A stretch of DNA of 64,000 nt from DSXH01 sp020724325 (GCA_040756515.1 JBFLYW010000017.1:10764-74763), one strand, 5' to 3'; shown: positions 1-9,259, numbered from the stretch's first letter. The notes: generated from the letters alone by a model not told the origin. Numbers and translations are program-made.

Positions 1-1
1 T

Positions 2-817
2 GTTCTGCAGTTAATTAGTTTCGTCAACAATCTAAAGAAGAATAACTATACTAAACTATATTCTCCACACAGATCTTTTAGAACGTCTCTTATGGTTTAT
101 TTGCTGAATGTAAAAGAATCGTTCGGCTTCGATAACGCCTCGTTAAGTTTTGTATATAACCATGTAATTAGGTATGATAAAACGGCTCACGAGGTAAGCC
201 GTAACTTGAAACTGATAGGAATAGAGCCGGACGATGAGAAATGGAAAATTATTCCTGAAATAAATTCATCAAAAGAAATTGATGAAAAAATTTTTGACTT
301 AACCAATAATATTTCTCTGCCAATTGTAGCAATTGCACCCGGTTCGGTCTGGCATACTAAAAAGTATCCTGAAGAATACTTTGAAATGGCTGCTTTGCAT
401 TTAATCGAAAGAAATTATTTCGTTGTTTTTATTGGCGGAAAAGAGGATTATGAATTATGTGAACGACTTCATCAAAACCTGAAATCCGGTTCCCAAAATT
501 TTACAGGTTTATTAAACATAATAGAATCGATCCAGCTGTTAAGGCAATGCAAATTATTAATATGTAACGACAGTGCACCAACGCACATGGGAATGGCTGC
601 TCGTATTCCGGTTTTAACAATATATTGTTCTACAATTCCAGATTTTGGTTTTTATCCTTACAATGAAAAAAGTTTTTTACTATCTCTGGATGGATTAAAA
701 TGCAAACCATGCGGAATTCATGGAAGAAGAAAATGTCCTATAAAAACATTCGACTGCGGGTTTAAATTGCTTCCTAATGTACTAATAGAAAAAATAAATC
801 TATTACTTCCGTTGTAA
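2..817 (+). CDS. Family 9 glycosyltransferase, heptosyltransferase-like (5' partial)
   Basis: The reading frame is open to the left edge, so only the C-terminal ~272 residues are visible and the start lies outside. GT9 enzymes transfer ADP-activated heptose or related sugars onto the lipopolysaccharide core at the inner membrane. The nucleotide-sugar half shows APGSVWHTKKYP and later NDSAPTHMGMAA, the usual donor-binding and helix-capping motifs of the family. Near the C-terminus is a cysteine group (KCKPCG, then RRKCP and FDCG) common in LPS heptosyltransferases. It is followed after 51 bases by a peptidase of the envelope. The exact acceptor cannot be told; two more GT9 genes lie at 17.6-19.6 kb. 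Confidence 0.85.
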   Translation, partial: VLQLISFVNNLKKNNYTKLYSPHRSFRTSLMVYLLNVKESFGFDNASLSFVYNHVIRYDKTAHEVSRNLKLIGIEPDDEKWKIIPEINSSKEIDEKIFDLTNNISLPIVAIAPGSVWHTKKYPEEYFEMAALHLIERNYFVVFIGGKEDYELCERLHQNLKSGSQNFTGLLNIIESIQLLRQCKLLICNDSAPTHMGMAARIPVLTIYCSTIPDFGFYPYNEKSFLLSLDGLKCKPCGIHGRRKCPIKTFDCGFKLLPNVLIEKINLLLPL

Positions 818-868
818 GAAAAATAGCCTCTAAATTTATATATTTGCTTTACCTAATAAGGAAATAAA

Positions 869-1699
869 ATGAAGTGGTTTAAGTGGGATTTTGTAAGAAA
901 AACAACTTTTTATATAACTCCTAATTATCCAGATGCTTCAACAAAGAATTACAAATTTAGTTTATTCAGAATAGCCGCCTACACACTTATCTATACATTT
1001 ATTTCGTGGCTGGTTTTAATTTTTATTTTGTCAGTTTCTCCGCTTAAGGATTTTCTTTTTGTCTTAGATAATCAAGAATTTATTGAGCAGCGTAGTAAGA
1101 TAAACGAACTACAGACAAAAGTAGAATTATTAACCGGACAGCTTCAGAAAATTGCCAGCACTAACGAACGGATGAAGTACGCTCTTAAATTAGCAAATAC
1201 AGATTCTATCAGTTCTTCAAATCCTCTTTACGATACTCTAAAAAAAACTATTAATAAAAAGCTTCCGGTTGGAGGTAACATTTATTCTGTTTTTAAAGAG
1301 CTATTAAACATAATCTATCAGTCTAATTCCAAATCAATCTTTTTGGAACCTGTTACCGGAATAATAACGCAAAGATTTAATTCTGAAAAAGGGCATTTGG
1401 GAATTGACTACGGTGTTCCTTCCGGAACACCTGTTTATGCTTCGGCTGGCGGGATGGTTATTTTTGCAGATTATACTTATGAGAACGGCTATATGATAAT
1501 AATTAACCATGATAACGGCTATACTACACTCTATAAACATTGTTCGTCGGTACTTAAAAAGCAGCGTGATTACGTTAGACAGGGAGAACTGATTGCGTTA
1601 AGCGGTAATTCCGGAAAAAATACTACTGGACCGCATCTCCATTTCGAAATCTGGCTTAACGGTAAACCAATAAATCCAGAAGAAATTTTAATTAAGTAG
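869..1699 (+). CDS. Membrane-anchored M23 family metallopeptidase
   Basis: Predicted cell-wall endopeptidase (LytM/M23) of 276 residues. One N-terminal transmembrane segment lies at about residues 35-57, followed by a coiled-coil-like stretch (about 68-110) and a C-terminal peptidase domain (about 160-276). The zinc site is intact: H176 and D180 in GHLGIDYG, H256 and H258 in GPHLHFE, plus H224. The active domain should face the periplasm and act on peptidoglycan, or serve as an activator as in the EnvC/NlpD group. It is followed after 9 bases by a bactofilin. That pairing is common: M23 peptidases next to bactofilins take part in cell-shape control. Start ATG 869 follows an AAGGA box. Confidence 0.88.
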   Translation: MKWFKWDFVRKTTFYITPNYPDASTKNYKFSLFRIAAYTLIYTFISWLVLIFILSVSPLKDFLFVLDNQEFIEQRSKINELQTKVELLTGQLQKIASTNERMKYALKLANTDSISSSNPLYDTLKKTINKKLPVGGNIYSVFKELLNIIYQSNSKSIFLEPVTGIITQRFNSEKGHLGIDYGVPSGTPVYASAGGMVIFADYTYENGYMIIINHDNGYTTLYKHCSSVLKKQRDYVRQGELIALSGNSGKNTTGPHLHFEIWLNGKPINPEEILIK

Positions 1700-1708
1700 G
1701 AGTATTAA

Positions 1709-2080
1709 ATGGCTACAAAAAAAGATCCTCATACAGAAGACGTGAGCATTATTAGCAATGGTGTTACAATTGATGGTAACTTAAAAAGCGAGGGGAATGT
1801 AAGAGTTGATGGAATTATCAACGGAAACATTACGGTCAGCGGCAACTTAACATTAGGCGATTCTTCAAGAATTGCCGGTGAAGTTAAAGCGCGCTGCATT
1901 ACAATGAGCGGACAAATTGAAGGTAAAGTTTTTGTTGAAGAAAAATTACGGCTTGAATCTAAATCGGTTTTTAAAGGTGACCTAATTGCAAAAACATTAA
2001 TTATAGAAGAAGGTGCTCTTTTTGACGGGCGAAGTTCTATGAAACAAAATAGCTCTTCTTCAAAAGATTTGAATGGATAA
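1709..2080 (+). CDS. Bactofilin (polymer-forming cytoskeletal protein)
   Basis: Protein of 123 residues whose middle (about 15-110) is a repetitive beta-helix with glycine-rich turns such as DGNLKSEGNVRVDGIING and ISVSGNLTLG-like repeats, typical of the bactofilin domain. Family members polymerise without nucleotide and act as membrane-associated scaffolds, often recruiting peptidoglycan hydrolases. The flanking disordered tails are short and Ser/Lys-rich. A GGAG box precedes the ATG at 1709. The gene ends in an 8-base overlap with the next gene, so it is probably co-transcribed with both the M23 peptidase and the ATP synthase genes. Confidence 0.9.
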   Translation: MATKKDPHTEDVSIISNGVTIDGNLKSEGNVRVDGIINGNITVSGNLTLGDSSRIAGEVKARCITMSGQIEGKVFVEEKLRLESKSVFKGDLIAKTLIIEEGALFDGRSSMKQNSSSSKDLNG

Positions 2081-2321
2081 GGAAAAATATACTTCAAGAT
2101 TTTCTGACAGCTATAGAAAAATTGGTCCATACCTTGGTCTTGGTACTCAACTTGCAGCTACAATTATATTAATGTTTTTCCTTGGCAGGTGGCTGGATAA
2201 CCTGCTAAACACTGCTCCATTTTTAATGATCGCTTTTTCACTATTAGGCGGATTTGCCGGAATTTATAATTTTATTAAAACCGTTTTGTATCTCAACAAA
2301 AAAATTGATAAGAAAAATTAA
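2073..2321 (+). CDS. AtpZ/AtpI-like small subunit encoded with F0F1 ATP synthase
   Basis: An 82-residue protein with two hydrophobic hairpin helices (about 21-41 and 48-70). It contains the GxGTQLAATIILMFFLGRWLD-type signature of the AtpZ family, small membrane proteins encoded upstream of atpB that help F0 assembly or cation supply. It overlaps the bactofilin stop by 8 bases, and the next gene begins inside its 3' end, giving a tightly coupled start to the atp operon. Identification rests on size, topology and position. Confidence 0.8.
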   Translation: MDKEKYTSRFSDSYRKIGPYLGLGTQLAATIILMFFLGRWLDNLLNTAPFLMIAFSLLGGFAGIYNFIKTVLYLNKKIDKKN

Positions 2322-2682
2322 ATATCCCCTCCTATTTCTAACACTTTTTGTGTCATCGCTTTTTATATTGAATCATTTTCAAATAGTAACAAAACTCTTT
2401 AAAGATTCCGTTCTCTATGCTTGTTTGATTATGCTGGTAAACTTTACACTTTTTTTAATTTTCTGGGAGTATTCAAAAAATAAATCAAATAAGACCTTTC
2501 TGATCTTCAACCTTGGCGGAATGGTTTTTCGGCTTGTTTTAATGCTTATCGGTGTAATCGTGGCTTTAAAATTCTTGAATATTGACAAATATGCGTTTAT
2601 ATTTGCACTCTTTATATGGTATATATTATTTATTACCTATGAAATAGTTCTATTTAAGAAAAAAGCTGAAAAAGTTACATAA
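2305..2682 (+). CDS. AtpI-like membrane protein of the ATP synthase operon
   Basis: A strongly hydrophobic protein with about four transmembrane helices, directly ahead of atpB. This fits the AtpI/AtpR-like F0 accessory group, although sequence similarity in this group is low. An ATG at 2254 would give 142 residues but would overlap the upstream gene by 68 bases. I prefer TTG 2305 (125 residues), which overlaps by 17 bases and begins just before the first hydrophobic helix. Neither start has a strong ribosome-binding site, so translational coupling is likely. Function is inferred mainly from position. Confidence 0.6.
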   Translation: MIRKIKYPLLFLTLFVSSLFILNHFQIVTKLFKDSVLYACLIMLVNFTLFLIFWEYSKNKSNKTFLIFNLGGMVFRLVLMLIGVIVALKFLNIDKYAFIFALFIWYILFITYEIVLFKKKAEKVT

Positions 2683-2701
2683 TTCTAAAAAAATCAAGTA
2701 A

Positions 2702-3541
2702 ATGTGGATTTCTGATTCATCTGCAGCAGTAGATACCTTAAAAGAAGCCGCCGGTAGCCAGGATACCGGATGGATAATGCATCATGTTTTGGATGCCCGA
2801 GAACTGGATTTAACTCCTTTTGGAATAATTCATTTACCCCAATTTCATTTATTCGGAATGGACCTATCAATTACTAAGCATGTTGTATTTATGTGGATTG
2901 CGGTTCTCTTATTGGTTTTGGCATTTATTGCAGCAAGAAAATCTTACCAGAAATCCCTCATCCCCCGCGGTATTACTAACTTGCTTGAAGTGCTCATTGT
3001 ATTCGTCCGCGATGAAATTGCTAAACCAACTATTGGTCACGGTTTCGAAAAGTTTTTACCTTATTTGCTAACATGCTTTTTCTTTATCCTAACATGCAAT
3101 TTTTTAGGTCTTATACCTTGGGGTTCTACTGCAACAAGTAATATTTCTGTAACAGCTACATTAGCCACAATTTCGTTTTTTGTAATTCAGATTGGCGGAA
3201 TAATGAAGAATGGGTTCTTCGGTTATTTCAAAGGATTGATTCCGCATGGAATTCCTTTCTGGTTGCTTCCAATTATGTTTGTAGTTGAATTGCTCGGGTT
3301 ATTTACTAAACCATTTGCTCTGGCAATTCGTCTTTTTGCAAACATGACTGCCGGTCATATTGTTATAATGGCATTACTCGGATTAATATTTATATTAAGA
3401 ACATATTTTGTTGTTCCTGTTTCAATTTCATTTGCATTATTTATTTTCTTGTTAGAAATATTAGTAGCACTTATTCAAGCATATATTTTTACGATGTTAT
3501 CCTCGCTGTTTATAGGGATGGCATATCATCAAGAGCATTAA
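2702..3541 (+). CDS. atpB: F0F1 ATP synthase subunit a
   Basis: Membrane subunit a of the F0 motor, forming the two proton half-channels next to the c-ring. It is 279 residues long with about six hydrophobic helices. The essential arginine is visible at R210 in FALAIRLFANMTAGH, and the conserved glutamine is at Q259 in LIQAYIFT. The C-terminus is His-rich (AYHQEH). The N-terminal ~55 residues are a soluble extension with several His residues, often seen in this phylum. It lies 35 bases before atpE. Confidence 0.96.
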   Translation: MWISDSSAAVDTLKEAAGSQDTGWIMHHVLDARELDLTPFGIIHLPQFHLFGMDLSITKHVVFMWIAVLLLVLAFIAARKSYQKSLIPRGITNLLEVLIVFVRDEIAKPTIGHGFEKFLPYLLTCFFFILTCNFLGLIPWGSTATSNISVTATLATISFFVIQIGGIMKNGFFGYFKGLIPHGIPFWLLPIMFVVELLGLFTKPFALAIRLFANMTAGHIVIMALLGLIFILRTYFVVPVSISFALFIFLLEILVALIQAYIFTMLSSLFIGMAYHQEH

Positions 3542-3576
3542 TTATTTAATAACAGTACATAATAGGAGGAAGTTAC

Positions 3577-3795
3577 ATGGAATACGCATATTTAGCAGCT
3601 GGTTTTAGTGCAGCATTAACCGTTATAGGTGGTGCATTCGGTATTGGTAAATTAGCAAGTGCTGCTATGGAAGCAAGCGGACGTCAGCCCGAAGCTGCCG
3701 GTGAAATTAGAACATCAATGATTATTGCTGCTGCTCTCATAGAAGGTATTTCACTTTTTGCTCTGGTTATTTGTATTCTTCTTGCATTGAAGTAA
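3577..3795 (+). CDS. atpE: F0F1 ATP synthase subunit c
   Basis: A 72-residue hairpin of two transmembrane helices joined by the conserved polar loop GRQPEA (about 35-40), which contacts subunits gamma and epsilon. The ion-binding carboxylate is E56 in AAALIEGISLF. The Gln and Ser-Thr neighbours that mark sodium-binding c subunits are not obvious, so proton coupling is the simpler reading. A strong AGGAGG box precedes ATG 3577. Confidence 0.96.
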   Translation: MEYAYLAAGFSAALTVIGGAFGIGKLASAAMEASGRQPEAAGEIRTSMIIAAALIEGISLFALVICILLALK

Positions 3796-3833
3796 TAATT
3801 AGTTTTTTCCCAAATTATTAGGAAATTTTTAGA

Positions 3834-4376
3834 ATGTTATTAGCTGATTTATTTGTTGTTGCTCTTGCCGGCGGTGGAGAAAGCGGCGGACCCCTGGATG
3901 TTAATCCGGGTGTTATTCTTTGGACTGTAGTTACATTCATTTTCTTGCTTCTTATTCTTAAAAAGATTGCATGGAAACCGATTCTTAAATCCCTGAATGA
4001 AAGAGAATCTTTTATAAAAGAATCTCTCGAAAAAGCAGAGGTTGCCAAGAAAGATGCTGAGAAATTAATTGCTGATAACAAACAAAGTATGCTTAAAGCC
4101 GAGGAAGAAGCCAAAAAAATTATTGATCAGGGCAGAGAATATGCAGTAAAATTAAAATCTCAGATTCTGGATGAAAGCAAATTGCAAGCTAAAAAAATGA
4201 TTGAAGACGCAGCCGGCGAAATTGAAAGAAAGAATGCCGAGGCATATAATAAACTGAAAGAACAGGTTGCAGATATCGCTATTCAATCTGCTGAAAAAAT
4301 TCTAAGAGAAAATCTGGATAAGGAAAAACAAATTAAATTAGTTAAGAAATATTTGGACGACCTTTCTAAGAACTGA
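3834..4376 (+). CDS. atpF: F0F1 ATP synthase subunit b
   Basis: Peripheral-stalk subunit of 180 residues. One transmembrane helix lies at about residues 27-43 (VILWTVVTFIFLLL). It is followed by KIAWKPILKSLNERE and a long charged, Ala/Lys/Glu-rich coiled coil to the end, the standard b-subunit layout. The N-terminal ~20 residues are Gly-rich. It stops 2 bases before atpH. It dimerises and holds the F1 head through delta. Confidence 0.95.
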   Translation: MLLADLFVVALAGGGESGGPLDVNPGVILWTVVTFIFLLLILKKIAWKPILKSLNERESFIKESLEKAEVAKKDAEKLIADNKQSMLKAEEEAKKIIDQGREYAVKLKSQILDESKLQAKKMIEDAAGEIERKNAEAYNKLKEQVADIAIQSAEKILRENLDKEKQIKLVKKYLDDLSKN

Positions 4377-4378
4377 AT

Positions 4379-4927
4379 ATGAGTGTTTTTAGAATATCAT
4401 ACCGCTATGCAAATTCCTTTTTTCAGCTTGCAGAAGAAAAAAAAGCTTTGGAAAAATTTGCCGAGGATGTTGAACTGATTTACAATACTCTCCTTCAATC
4501 CAAAGAATTGAGAGCAATACTTCGTAATCCGGTTATTAAACAAAAGGATAAGAAAAATCTTCTTTCGAAAATTTTTAGCTCAAAATTAGAGAACGAGACT
4601 TCCAAATTCCTGGAGTTTCTTGTAACAAAAGGTAGGGAAGATATAATTACAGAGATTATGAAAGAATTCTTAAATCTGAGGGATGACAAAGTAGGAATTG
4701 TAAGAACAAATATAACTTCATCTGTAGATTTGACTGATGCGGTTAGGAAAGAGATCTCTTCTAAATTAGAGAAAAAGACAAATAAGAAAGTTTTGGCGGA
4801 ATTTGTAGCAGACAAAAATTTAATTGGCGGTTTTATAGTTCAGATAAAAGATATTGTATATGATGCATCGGTAAAGCATCAACTTGAATTATTAAGAAAA
4901 AAATTCTCGGAAGAGATAAGCATATAA
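4379..4927 (+). CDS. atpH: F0F1 ATP synthase subunit delta
   Basis: Delta (OSCP) subunit of 182 residues linking the b stalk to the top of the alpha3beta3 head. The family features are the N-terminal RISYRYANSFFQLAEEK, the middle FLVTKGRED motif and the C-terminal ADKNLIGGFIVQIKD with YDASVKHQLELLRKKF. The start is 2 bases after the atpF stop, so translation is probably coupled. Confidence 0.95.
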   Translation: MSVFRISYRYANSFFQLAEEKKALEKFAEDVELIYNTLLQSKELRAILRNPVIKQKDKKNLLSKIFSSKLENETSKFLEFLVTKGREDIITEIMKEFLNLRDDKVGIVRTNITSSVDLTDAVRKEISSKLEKKTNKKVLAEFVADKNLIGGFIVQIKDIVYDASVKHQLELLRKKFSEEISI

Positions 4928-4944
4928 ACAATTAGGAAATAATC

Positions 4945-6489
4945 ATGGCTGAAATTAGACCTGACGAAGTATCTGCAATACTTAGAAAACAACTTGCCGG
5001 TTTTGATAATGAAGTTGATATTTATGAAGTCGGTACAGTTTTACAAGTGGGCGATGGAATTGCACGTGTATATGGTTTATCCAATGTAATGGCAAGCGAG
5101 CTGGTTGAATTCCCGAATAATGTAACCGGTATGGTACTAAACCTGGAAGAAGATAGTGTTGGATGCGTTCTCTTTGGTGAAAGTACATTAATAAAAGAAG
5201 GCGACACGGTTAAAAGAACCAACCGCGTTGCTTCATTTCCGGTAGGAGATAAACTCCTTGGTAGAGTAGTAAATCCTCTTGGTGAACCTGTAGATGGAAA
5301 AGGTACAATTAAATTCGATAAGTACATGCCTATCGAAAGAAAAGCTCTTGGCGTAATTGCGCGTCAACCGGTTAAAGAACCATTGCAAACAGGTATAACT
5401 GCTATTGATGCAATGATACCAATTGGCAGGGGACAGCGCGAACTTATTATCGGCGATCGTCAAACTGGTAAAACAGCCATTGCTATTGATACAATAATTA
5501 ATCAGAAATACACTCATACAGAAGAAGCTAAAAAGTACGGCATTAAACCCGTTTACTGCGTTTATGTTGCAATTGGTCAAAAGAATTCAACTATAGCCCA
5601 GGTAGTTGCCAAGTTAGAAGAAGAAGGAGCAATGGCTTATACAACTATTGTATCTGCACCGGCTTCTTCTCCCGCACCGCTGCAATATATAGCCCCTTAC
5701 TCGGGCGCAACTTTGGGAGAACATTTTAGAGATACTGGAAGGCATTCTCTTTTAATCTATGATGATCTTTCCAAACAAGCTGTTGCTTACCGTGAACTTT
5801 CGTTGCTGCTTAGAAGACCTCCCGGACGCGAAGCTTACCCCGGTGATGTATTTTATTTACATTCCCGCTTGCTTGAAAGAGCTTCCAAATTAAGCGAAGA
5901 TCTCGGCGGCGGAAGTTTAACTGCACTTCCTATAATTGAAACTCAGCAAGGCGACGTTTCGGCTTATATTCCTACAAATGTTATTTCAATTACAGACGGT
6001 CAGATTTATCTTGAACCCAACTTATTTAATGCCGGAGTTCGACCAGCAATTAACGTTGGTATTTCGGTTTCGCGTGTTGGCGGTAATGCGCAGATTAAAG
6101 CTATGAAAAAAGTTGCCGGCTCTCTCAAAATAGATTTAGCTCAGTATAGAGAACTGGAAGCTTTTGCAAAATTTGGCTCCGATCTTGATAAAGCAACTCA
6201 AAGGATTCTTGCAAAAGGTGCTCGTCTTGTGGAATTACTTAAACAAGATCAATACTCACCTATTTCTGTAGAGAAACAGGTTATTTCTGTTTTCCTTGGC
6301 ACCAACAACTATATGGATTCTATTAAACTACAGGATGTAAAAAAATTCGAAAAAGAATTTCATGAATTTGCCGAATTGAAATATCCGGCTATTTATGAAA
6401 GCATTATATCCACAAAAGAATTGAAGGATGATATTGTTCAGCTGTTAAAAAAAGCGGCTGATGAATTTGTTGAAAAATTTAACAAATAA
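4945..6489 (+). CDS. atpA: F0F1 ATP synthase subunit alpha
   Basis: Non-catalytic nucleotide-binding subunit of F1, 514 residues, full length. The Walker A motif GDRQTGKT is at residues 170-177, the DD-rich Walker B strand is LLIYDDLSKQA, and SVSRVGGNAQ carries the arginine that reaches into the catalytic site of beta. No beta subunit follows in this operon. The ATG at 4945 has an AGGAAAT box just upstream. Confidence 0.98.
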   Translation: MAEIRPDEVSAILRKQLAGFDNEVDIYEVGTVLQVGDGIARVYGLSNVMASELVEFPNNVTGMVLNLEEDSVGCVLFGESTLIKEGDTVKRTNRVASFPVGDKLLGRVVNPLGEPVDGKGTIKFDKYMPIERKALGVIARQPVKEPLQTGITAIDAMIPIGRGQRELIIGDRQTGKTAIAIDTIINQKYTHTEEAKKYGIKPVYCVYVAIGQKNSTIAQVVAKLEEEGAMAYTTIVSAPASSPAPLQYIAPYSGATLGEHFRDTGRHSLLIYDDLSKQAVAYRELSLLLRRPPGREAYPGDVFYLHSRLLERASKLSEDLGGGSLTALPIIETQQGDVSAYIPTNVISITDGQIYLEPNLFNAGVRPAINVGISVSRVGGNAQIKAMKKVAGSLKIDLAQYRELEAFAKFGSDLDKATQRILAKGARLVELLKQDQYSPISVEKQVISVFLGTNNYMDSIKLQDVKKFEKEFHEFAELKYPAIYESIISTKELKDDIVQLLKKAADEFVEKFNK

Positions 6490-6517
6490 TTGAAGAATTA
6501 TTAATGAATGATATTAT

Positions 6518-7399
6518 ATGGCAACACTAAGGGATATTAAGAGAAGAATTAAAGGTGTTAAGAATACACAGCAGATTACAAAAGCCATGAAAATGGTAGC
6601 TGCTGCAAGACTTCGCCGCGCTCAAGAAAATATTATTAATTCTCGTCCGTATTCTAGAAAGATATCCGAAGTGTTAAACCATCTGTTGAAGATTGAAAAA
6701 AATATTAACAACCCATTAATTACCGAACGGAAAATTGAAAATATTGCGTTAATAGTTATTACATCCGACAGAGGTCTATGCGGAAGTTTCAATATTAATG
6801 CTATCAGATTTGCCGAAGAATATATTAATAATGAGTTGAATGAATTTAATAGAAAAGGAAAATTAGAATTATACTGTCTTGGTAAAAAGGGCAACGACCA
6901 CTTTACCCGGCGGCATTACAACGTAACTGGTTCATACCCTGGAATTTTTTCGCACTTAAAGTTTGACTTTGCATCCGGACTTGTTAGAGAATTAACTCAC
7001 AAATATTTATCCGGAAAAATTGATAAAGTACTTGTTGTGTTCAACGAATTTAAATCTGTAATTCAACAAAAAACAGTAGTTGAACAGCATTTACCAATTA
7101 AACCTTTCGAAGAAACGGCTGCTGATAAAATCTATTCGGATTACATTTATGAACCGGATAAATCTGGCATTATTAATACAATGCTGCCAAAGCATCTGAA
7201 CGCTCAAATGTGGAGATACTTATTAGAATCTTTTGCCGCAGAACTTGGCGCGCGTATGACTGCAATGGATATGGCTACGGAAAATGCCAAAGAAATGATT
7301 CGAACTTTGAATCTTACTTACAATAAAGAACGTCAAGCTTCTATTACAAGAGAAATAATTGAAATTGTTTCCGGTGCGAATGCCTTAAGAGGAAATTAA
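6518..7399 (+). CDS. atpG: F0F1 ATP synthase subunit gamma
   Basis: Central rotor shaft of F1, 293 residues. The N-terminal helix begins ATLRDIKRRIKGVKNTQQIT with KAMKMVAAARLRRAQ, and the C-terminal helix contains MTAMDMATENAKEMI and YNKERQASITREIIEIVSGA, both hallmark gamma segments. Here the ATP synthase cluster ends: the next gene is ffh, not atpD. The beta and epsilon subunits must therefore be encoded elsewhere, as is common in Bacteroidota and Chlorobi. Confidence 0.97.
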   Translation: MATLRDIKRRIKGVKNTQQITKAMKMVAAARLRRAQENIINSRPYSRKISEVLNHLLKIEKNINNPLITERKIENIALIVITSDRGLCGSFNINAIRFAEEYINNELNEFNRKGKLELYCLGKKGNDHFTRRHYNVTGSYPGIFSHLKFDFASGLVRELTHKYLSGKIDKVLVVFNEFKSVIQQKTVVEQHLPIKPFEETAADKIYSDYIYEPDKSGIINTMLPKHLNAQMWRYLLESFAAELGARMTAMDMATENAKEMIRTLNLTYNKERQASITREIIEIVSGANALRGN

Positions 7400-7456
7400 A
7401 TAATTAATTTTTGAAATGAACCCCCTTTTTATTATCTTTTAATTAGTTGATAGGCA

Positions 7457-8791
7457 ATGCTAGAAGAATTATCAGAAAAGCTTGAACGTACTTTAAAGAA
7501 AATTACTGGTCAGGGAAAAATTTCCGAATCGAATATTTCGGATACTCTTCGTGAAATCAGGCGTGTTCTTTTAGATGCTGATGTAAATTACAAAGTTGCC
7601 AAACAGTTTATTGAAGATGTAAAACAAAAAGCGATTGGTAAGGAAGTTTTATCTTCTGTTACGCCGGGTCAGTTAATCACCAAAATAATTTATGATGAAT
7701 TAACTATACTTCTTGGAAGCACCGGATCCGAGCTTACACTAAATCCTTCCGGTATTACCTCAATTATGTTGATCGGTTTGCAGGGATGCGGTAAAACTAC
7801 TTTCAGTGCCAAATTAGCAAAGTACTTAAAAAACAGAAAAAGAAATGTTCTTTTAGTTGCTGCTGATGTTTACCGACCTGCGGCAATAGATCAATTGAAA
7901 ATTCTTGGTTCCCAAATTTCAGTTCCGGTTTTCAGTATTGATGGAAGTAAAGAGCCGGTAAAGATTGCTTCCGAAGCAATGATCTACGCTAAAGAAAATG
8001 GTCTGAATACAGTAATTATAGATACTGCCGGTCGTTTGCATGTTGATGAAGAAATGATGAATGAAGCTGCCGCAATCAAAGCTAAAATAAACCCTACAGA
8101 AACTTTATTTGTAGTAGATTCAATGACCGGACAGGATGCTGTTAATTCTGCTAAAGCTTTCCACGATAAAGTTGATTTCGACGGGATTGTAATTACAAAG
8201 CTTGACGGCGATTCAAGAGGGGGCTGTGTCCTTTCTATACGTGCTGTAGTTAATCGTCCTGTTAAATTTACTAGTCTGGGCGAAAAATTGGATTCGATTG
8301 AACTTTTTTATCCTGATCGACTGGCTTCCAGAATTTTAGGTAAAGGTGATATAGTTTCTCTTGTTGAAAAAGCTCAGGAGCAGATTAATGAAAAGGAAGC
8401 TGAAGACCTTGAAAAAAAATTACTTGCCAGCAAATTCGATTTTGATGATTTTCTTAAGCAGATCAAAATGATTAAGAAGATGGGTTCATTAAAATCCTTG
8501 CTTGCTATGGTTCCGGGGCTTGGTTCTGCAATTAAAAATGCCGATATTGACGATAAGCAGCTGGTTAAAGTTGAATCGATTATTCAATCTATGACTAAAA
8601 AGGAGCGGATAAATCCTAAAATATTGAATGGAAGCAGAAGAAAAAGAATTGCTAAGGGAAGCGGTAATTCAATTCAGGATGTTAACCGCCTCATTAAGCA
8701 ATTTGATGAAATGCAACGGATGGTAAAAATGGTTAGTTCAAAATCCGGTAAAACCGGTATAATGAACCTGAAAAATTTTAGATATAATTAA
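7457..8791 (+). CDS. ffh: Signal recognition particle protein Ffh
   Basis: SRP54-type GTPase of 444 residues that binds signal sequences and 4.5S RNA for co-translational targeting. The N domain covers about 1-95. The G domain carries GLQGCGKTT at 107-115, DTAGRLHVD, and TKLDGDSRGG. The C-terminal M domain (about 320-430) has the KKMGSLKSLLAMVPG hydrophobic groove region and ends in a short basic tail. It opens an operon with rpsP, khpA, rimM, trmD and rplS, a widely conserved order. Confidence 0.97.
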   Translation: MLEELSEKLERTLKKITGQGKISESNISDTLREIRRVLLDADVNYKVAKQFIEDVKQKAIGKEVLSSVTPGQLITKIIYDELTILLGSTGSELTLNPSGITSIMLIGLQGCGKTTFSAKLAKYLKNRKRNVLLVAADVYRPAAIDQLKILGSQISVPVFSIDGSKEPVKIASEAMIYAKENGLNTVIIDTAGRLHVDEEMMNEAAAIKAKINPTETLFVVDSMTGQDAVNSAKAFHDKVDFDGIVITKLDGDSRGGCVLSIRAVVNRPVKFTSLGEKLDSIELFYPDRLASRILGKGDIVSLVEKAQEQINEKEAEDLEKKLLASKFDFDDFLKQIKMIKKMGSLKSLLAMVPGLGSAIKNADIDDKQLVKVESIIQSMTKKERINPKILNGSRRKRIAKGSGNSIQDVNRLIKQFDEMQRMVKMVSSKSGKTGIMNLKNFRYN

Positions 8792-8815
8792 AAATCAAAT
8801 GGAGGAAAAAACAAA

Positions 8816-9259
8816 TTGGCAGTTAAGTTAAGACTAAGAAGAATGGGAAAGAAAAAACAGCCGATCTACAAGGTTGTTGCGGCTGATACACGTTCTCCGA
8901 GAGACGGTAAATTTATTGAAGCGATCGGATTGTATAATCCTAAAACTAATCCTGCTACAATTGATATAAAAGAGGATCGTGCTCTTTACTGGCTGGGTGT
9001 TGGAGCTCAACCAACAGACACTGTTAAAAATATCTTGACAAATCATGGAATTATTCTTAAACAGGAATTGACAAAAAAAGGTTTATCGGAAGATCAGATT
9101 TCTGCTAAACTTGATGAATGGAAAAAATTAAAAGAGGCTTCTCTTACCAGCAAATTGAAAAAACATGAAGAGAAAGCTAAAAGCAAAAAGGCATCCGCTG
9201 AAAAAGCTGAAATAAAGTCTGATAGTGCAGCGGAAGCAAAGGGTACTGCTTCCGAGTAA
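8816..9259 (+). CDS. rpsP: 30S ribosomal protein S16 with acidic/lysine-rich tail
   Basis: The first ~85 residues are ordinary S16 (AVKLRLRRMGKKKQPIYKVV, ADTRSPRDGKFIEAIGLYNP). The total of 147 residues is well above the usual 80-90 because of a C-terminal extension rich in Lys, Glu, Ala and Ser. Such extensions are frequent in Bacteroidota. The start is TTG at 8816, decided by a GGAGG box at 8801-8805 and by the family N-terminus, which begins directly after it. Confidence 0.95.
   Translation: MAVKLRLRRMGKKKQPIYKVVAADTRSPRDGKFIEAIGLYNPKTNPATIDIKEDRALYWLGVGAQPTDTVKNILTNHGIILKQELTKKGLSEDQISAKLDEWKKLKEASLTSKLKKHEEKAKSKKASAEKAEIKSDSAAEAKGTASE

Noticed and set aside
3577..3795. Sodium-type c subunit
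   Set aside because: The residues around E56 (ALIEGIS) lack the Ser-Thr pattern and early Gln that mark sodium binding.
5022..5580. Minus-strand frames inside atpA
   Set aside because: They are antisense shadows of a highly conserved gene with no ribosome-binding sites.
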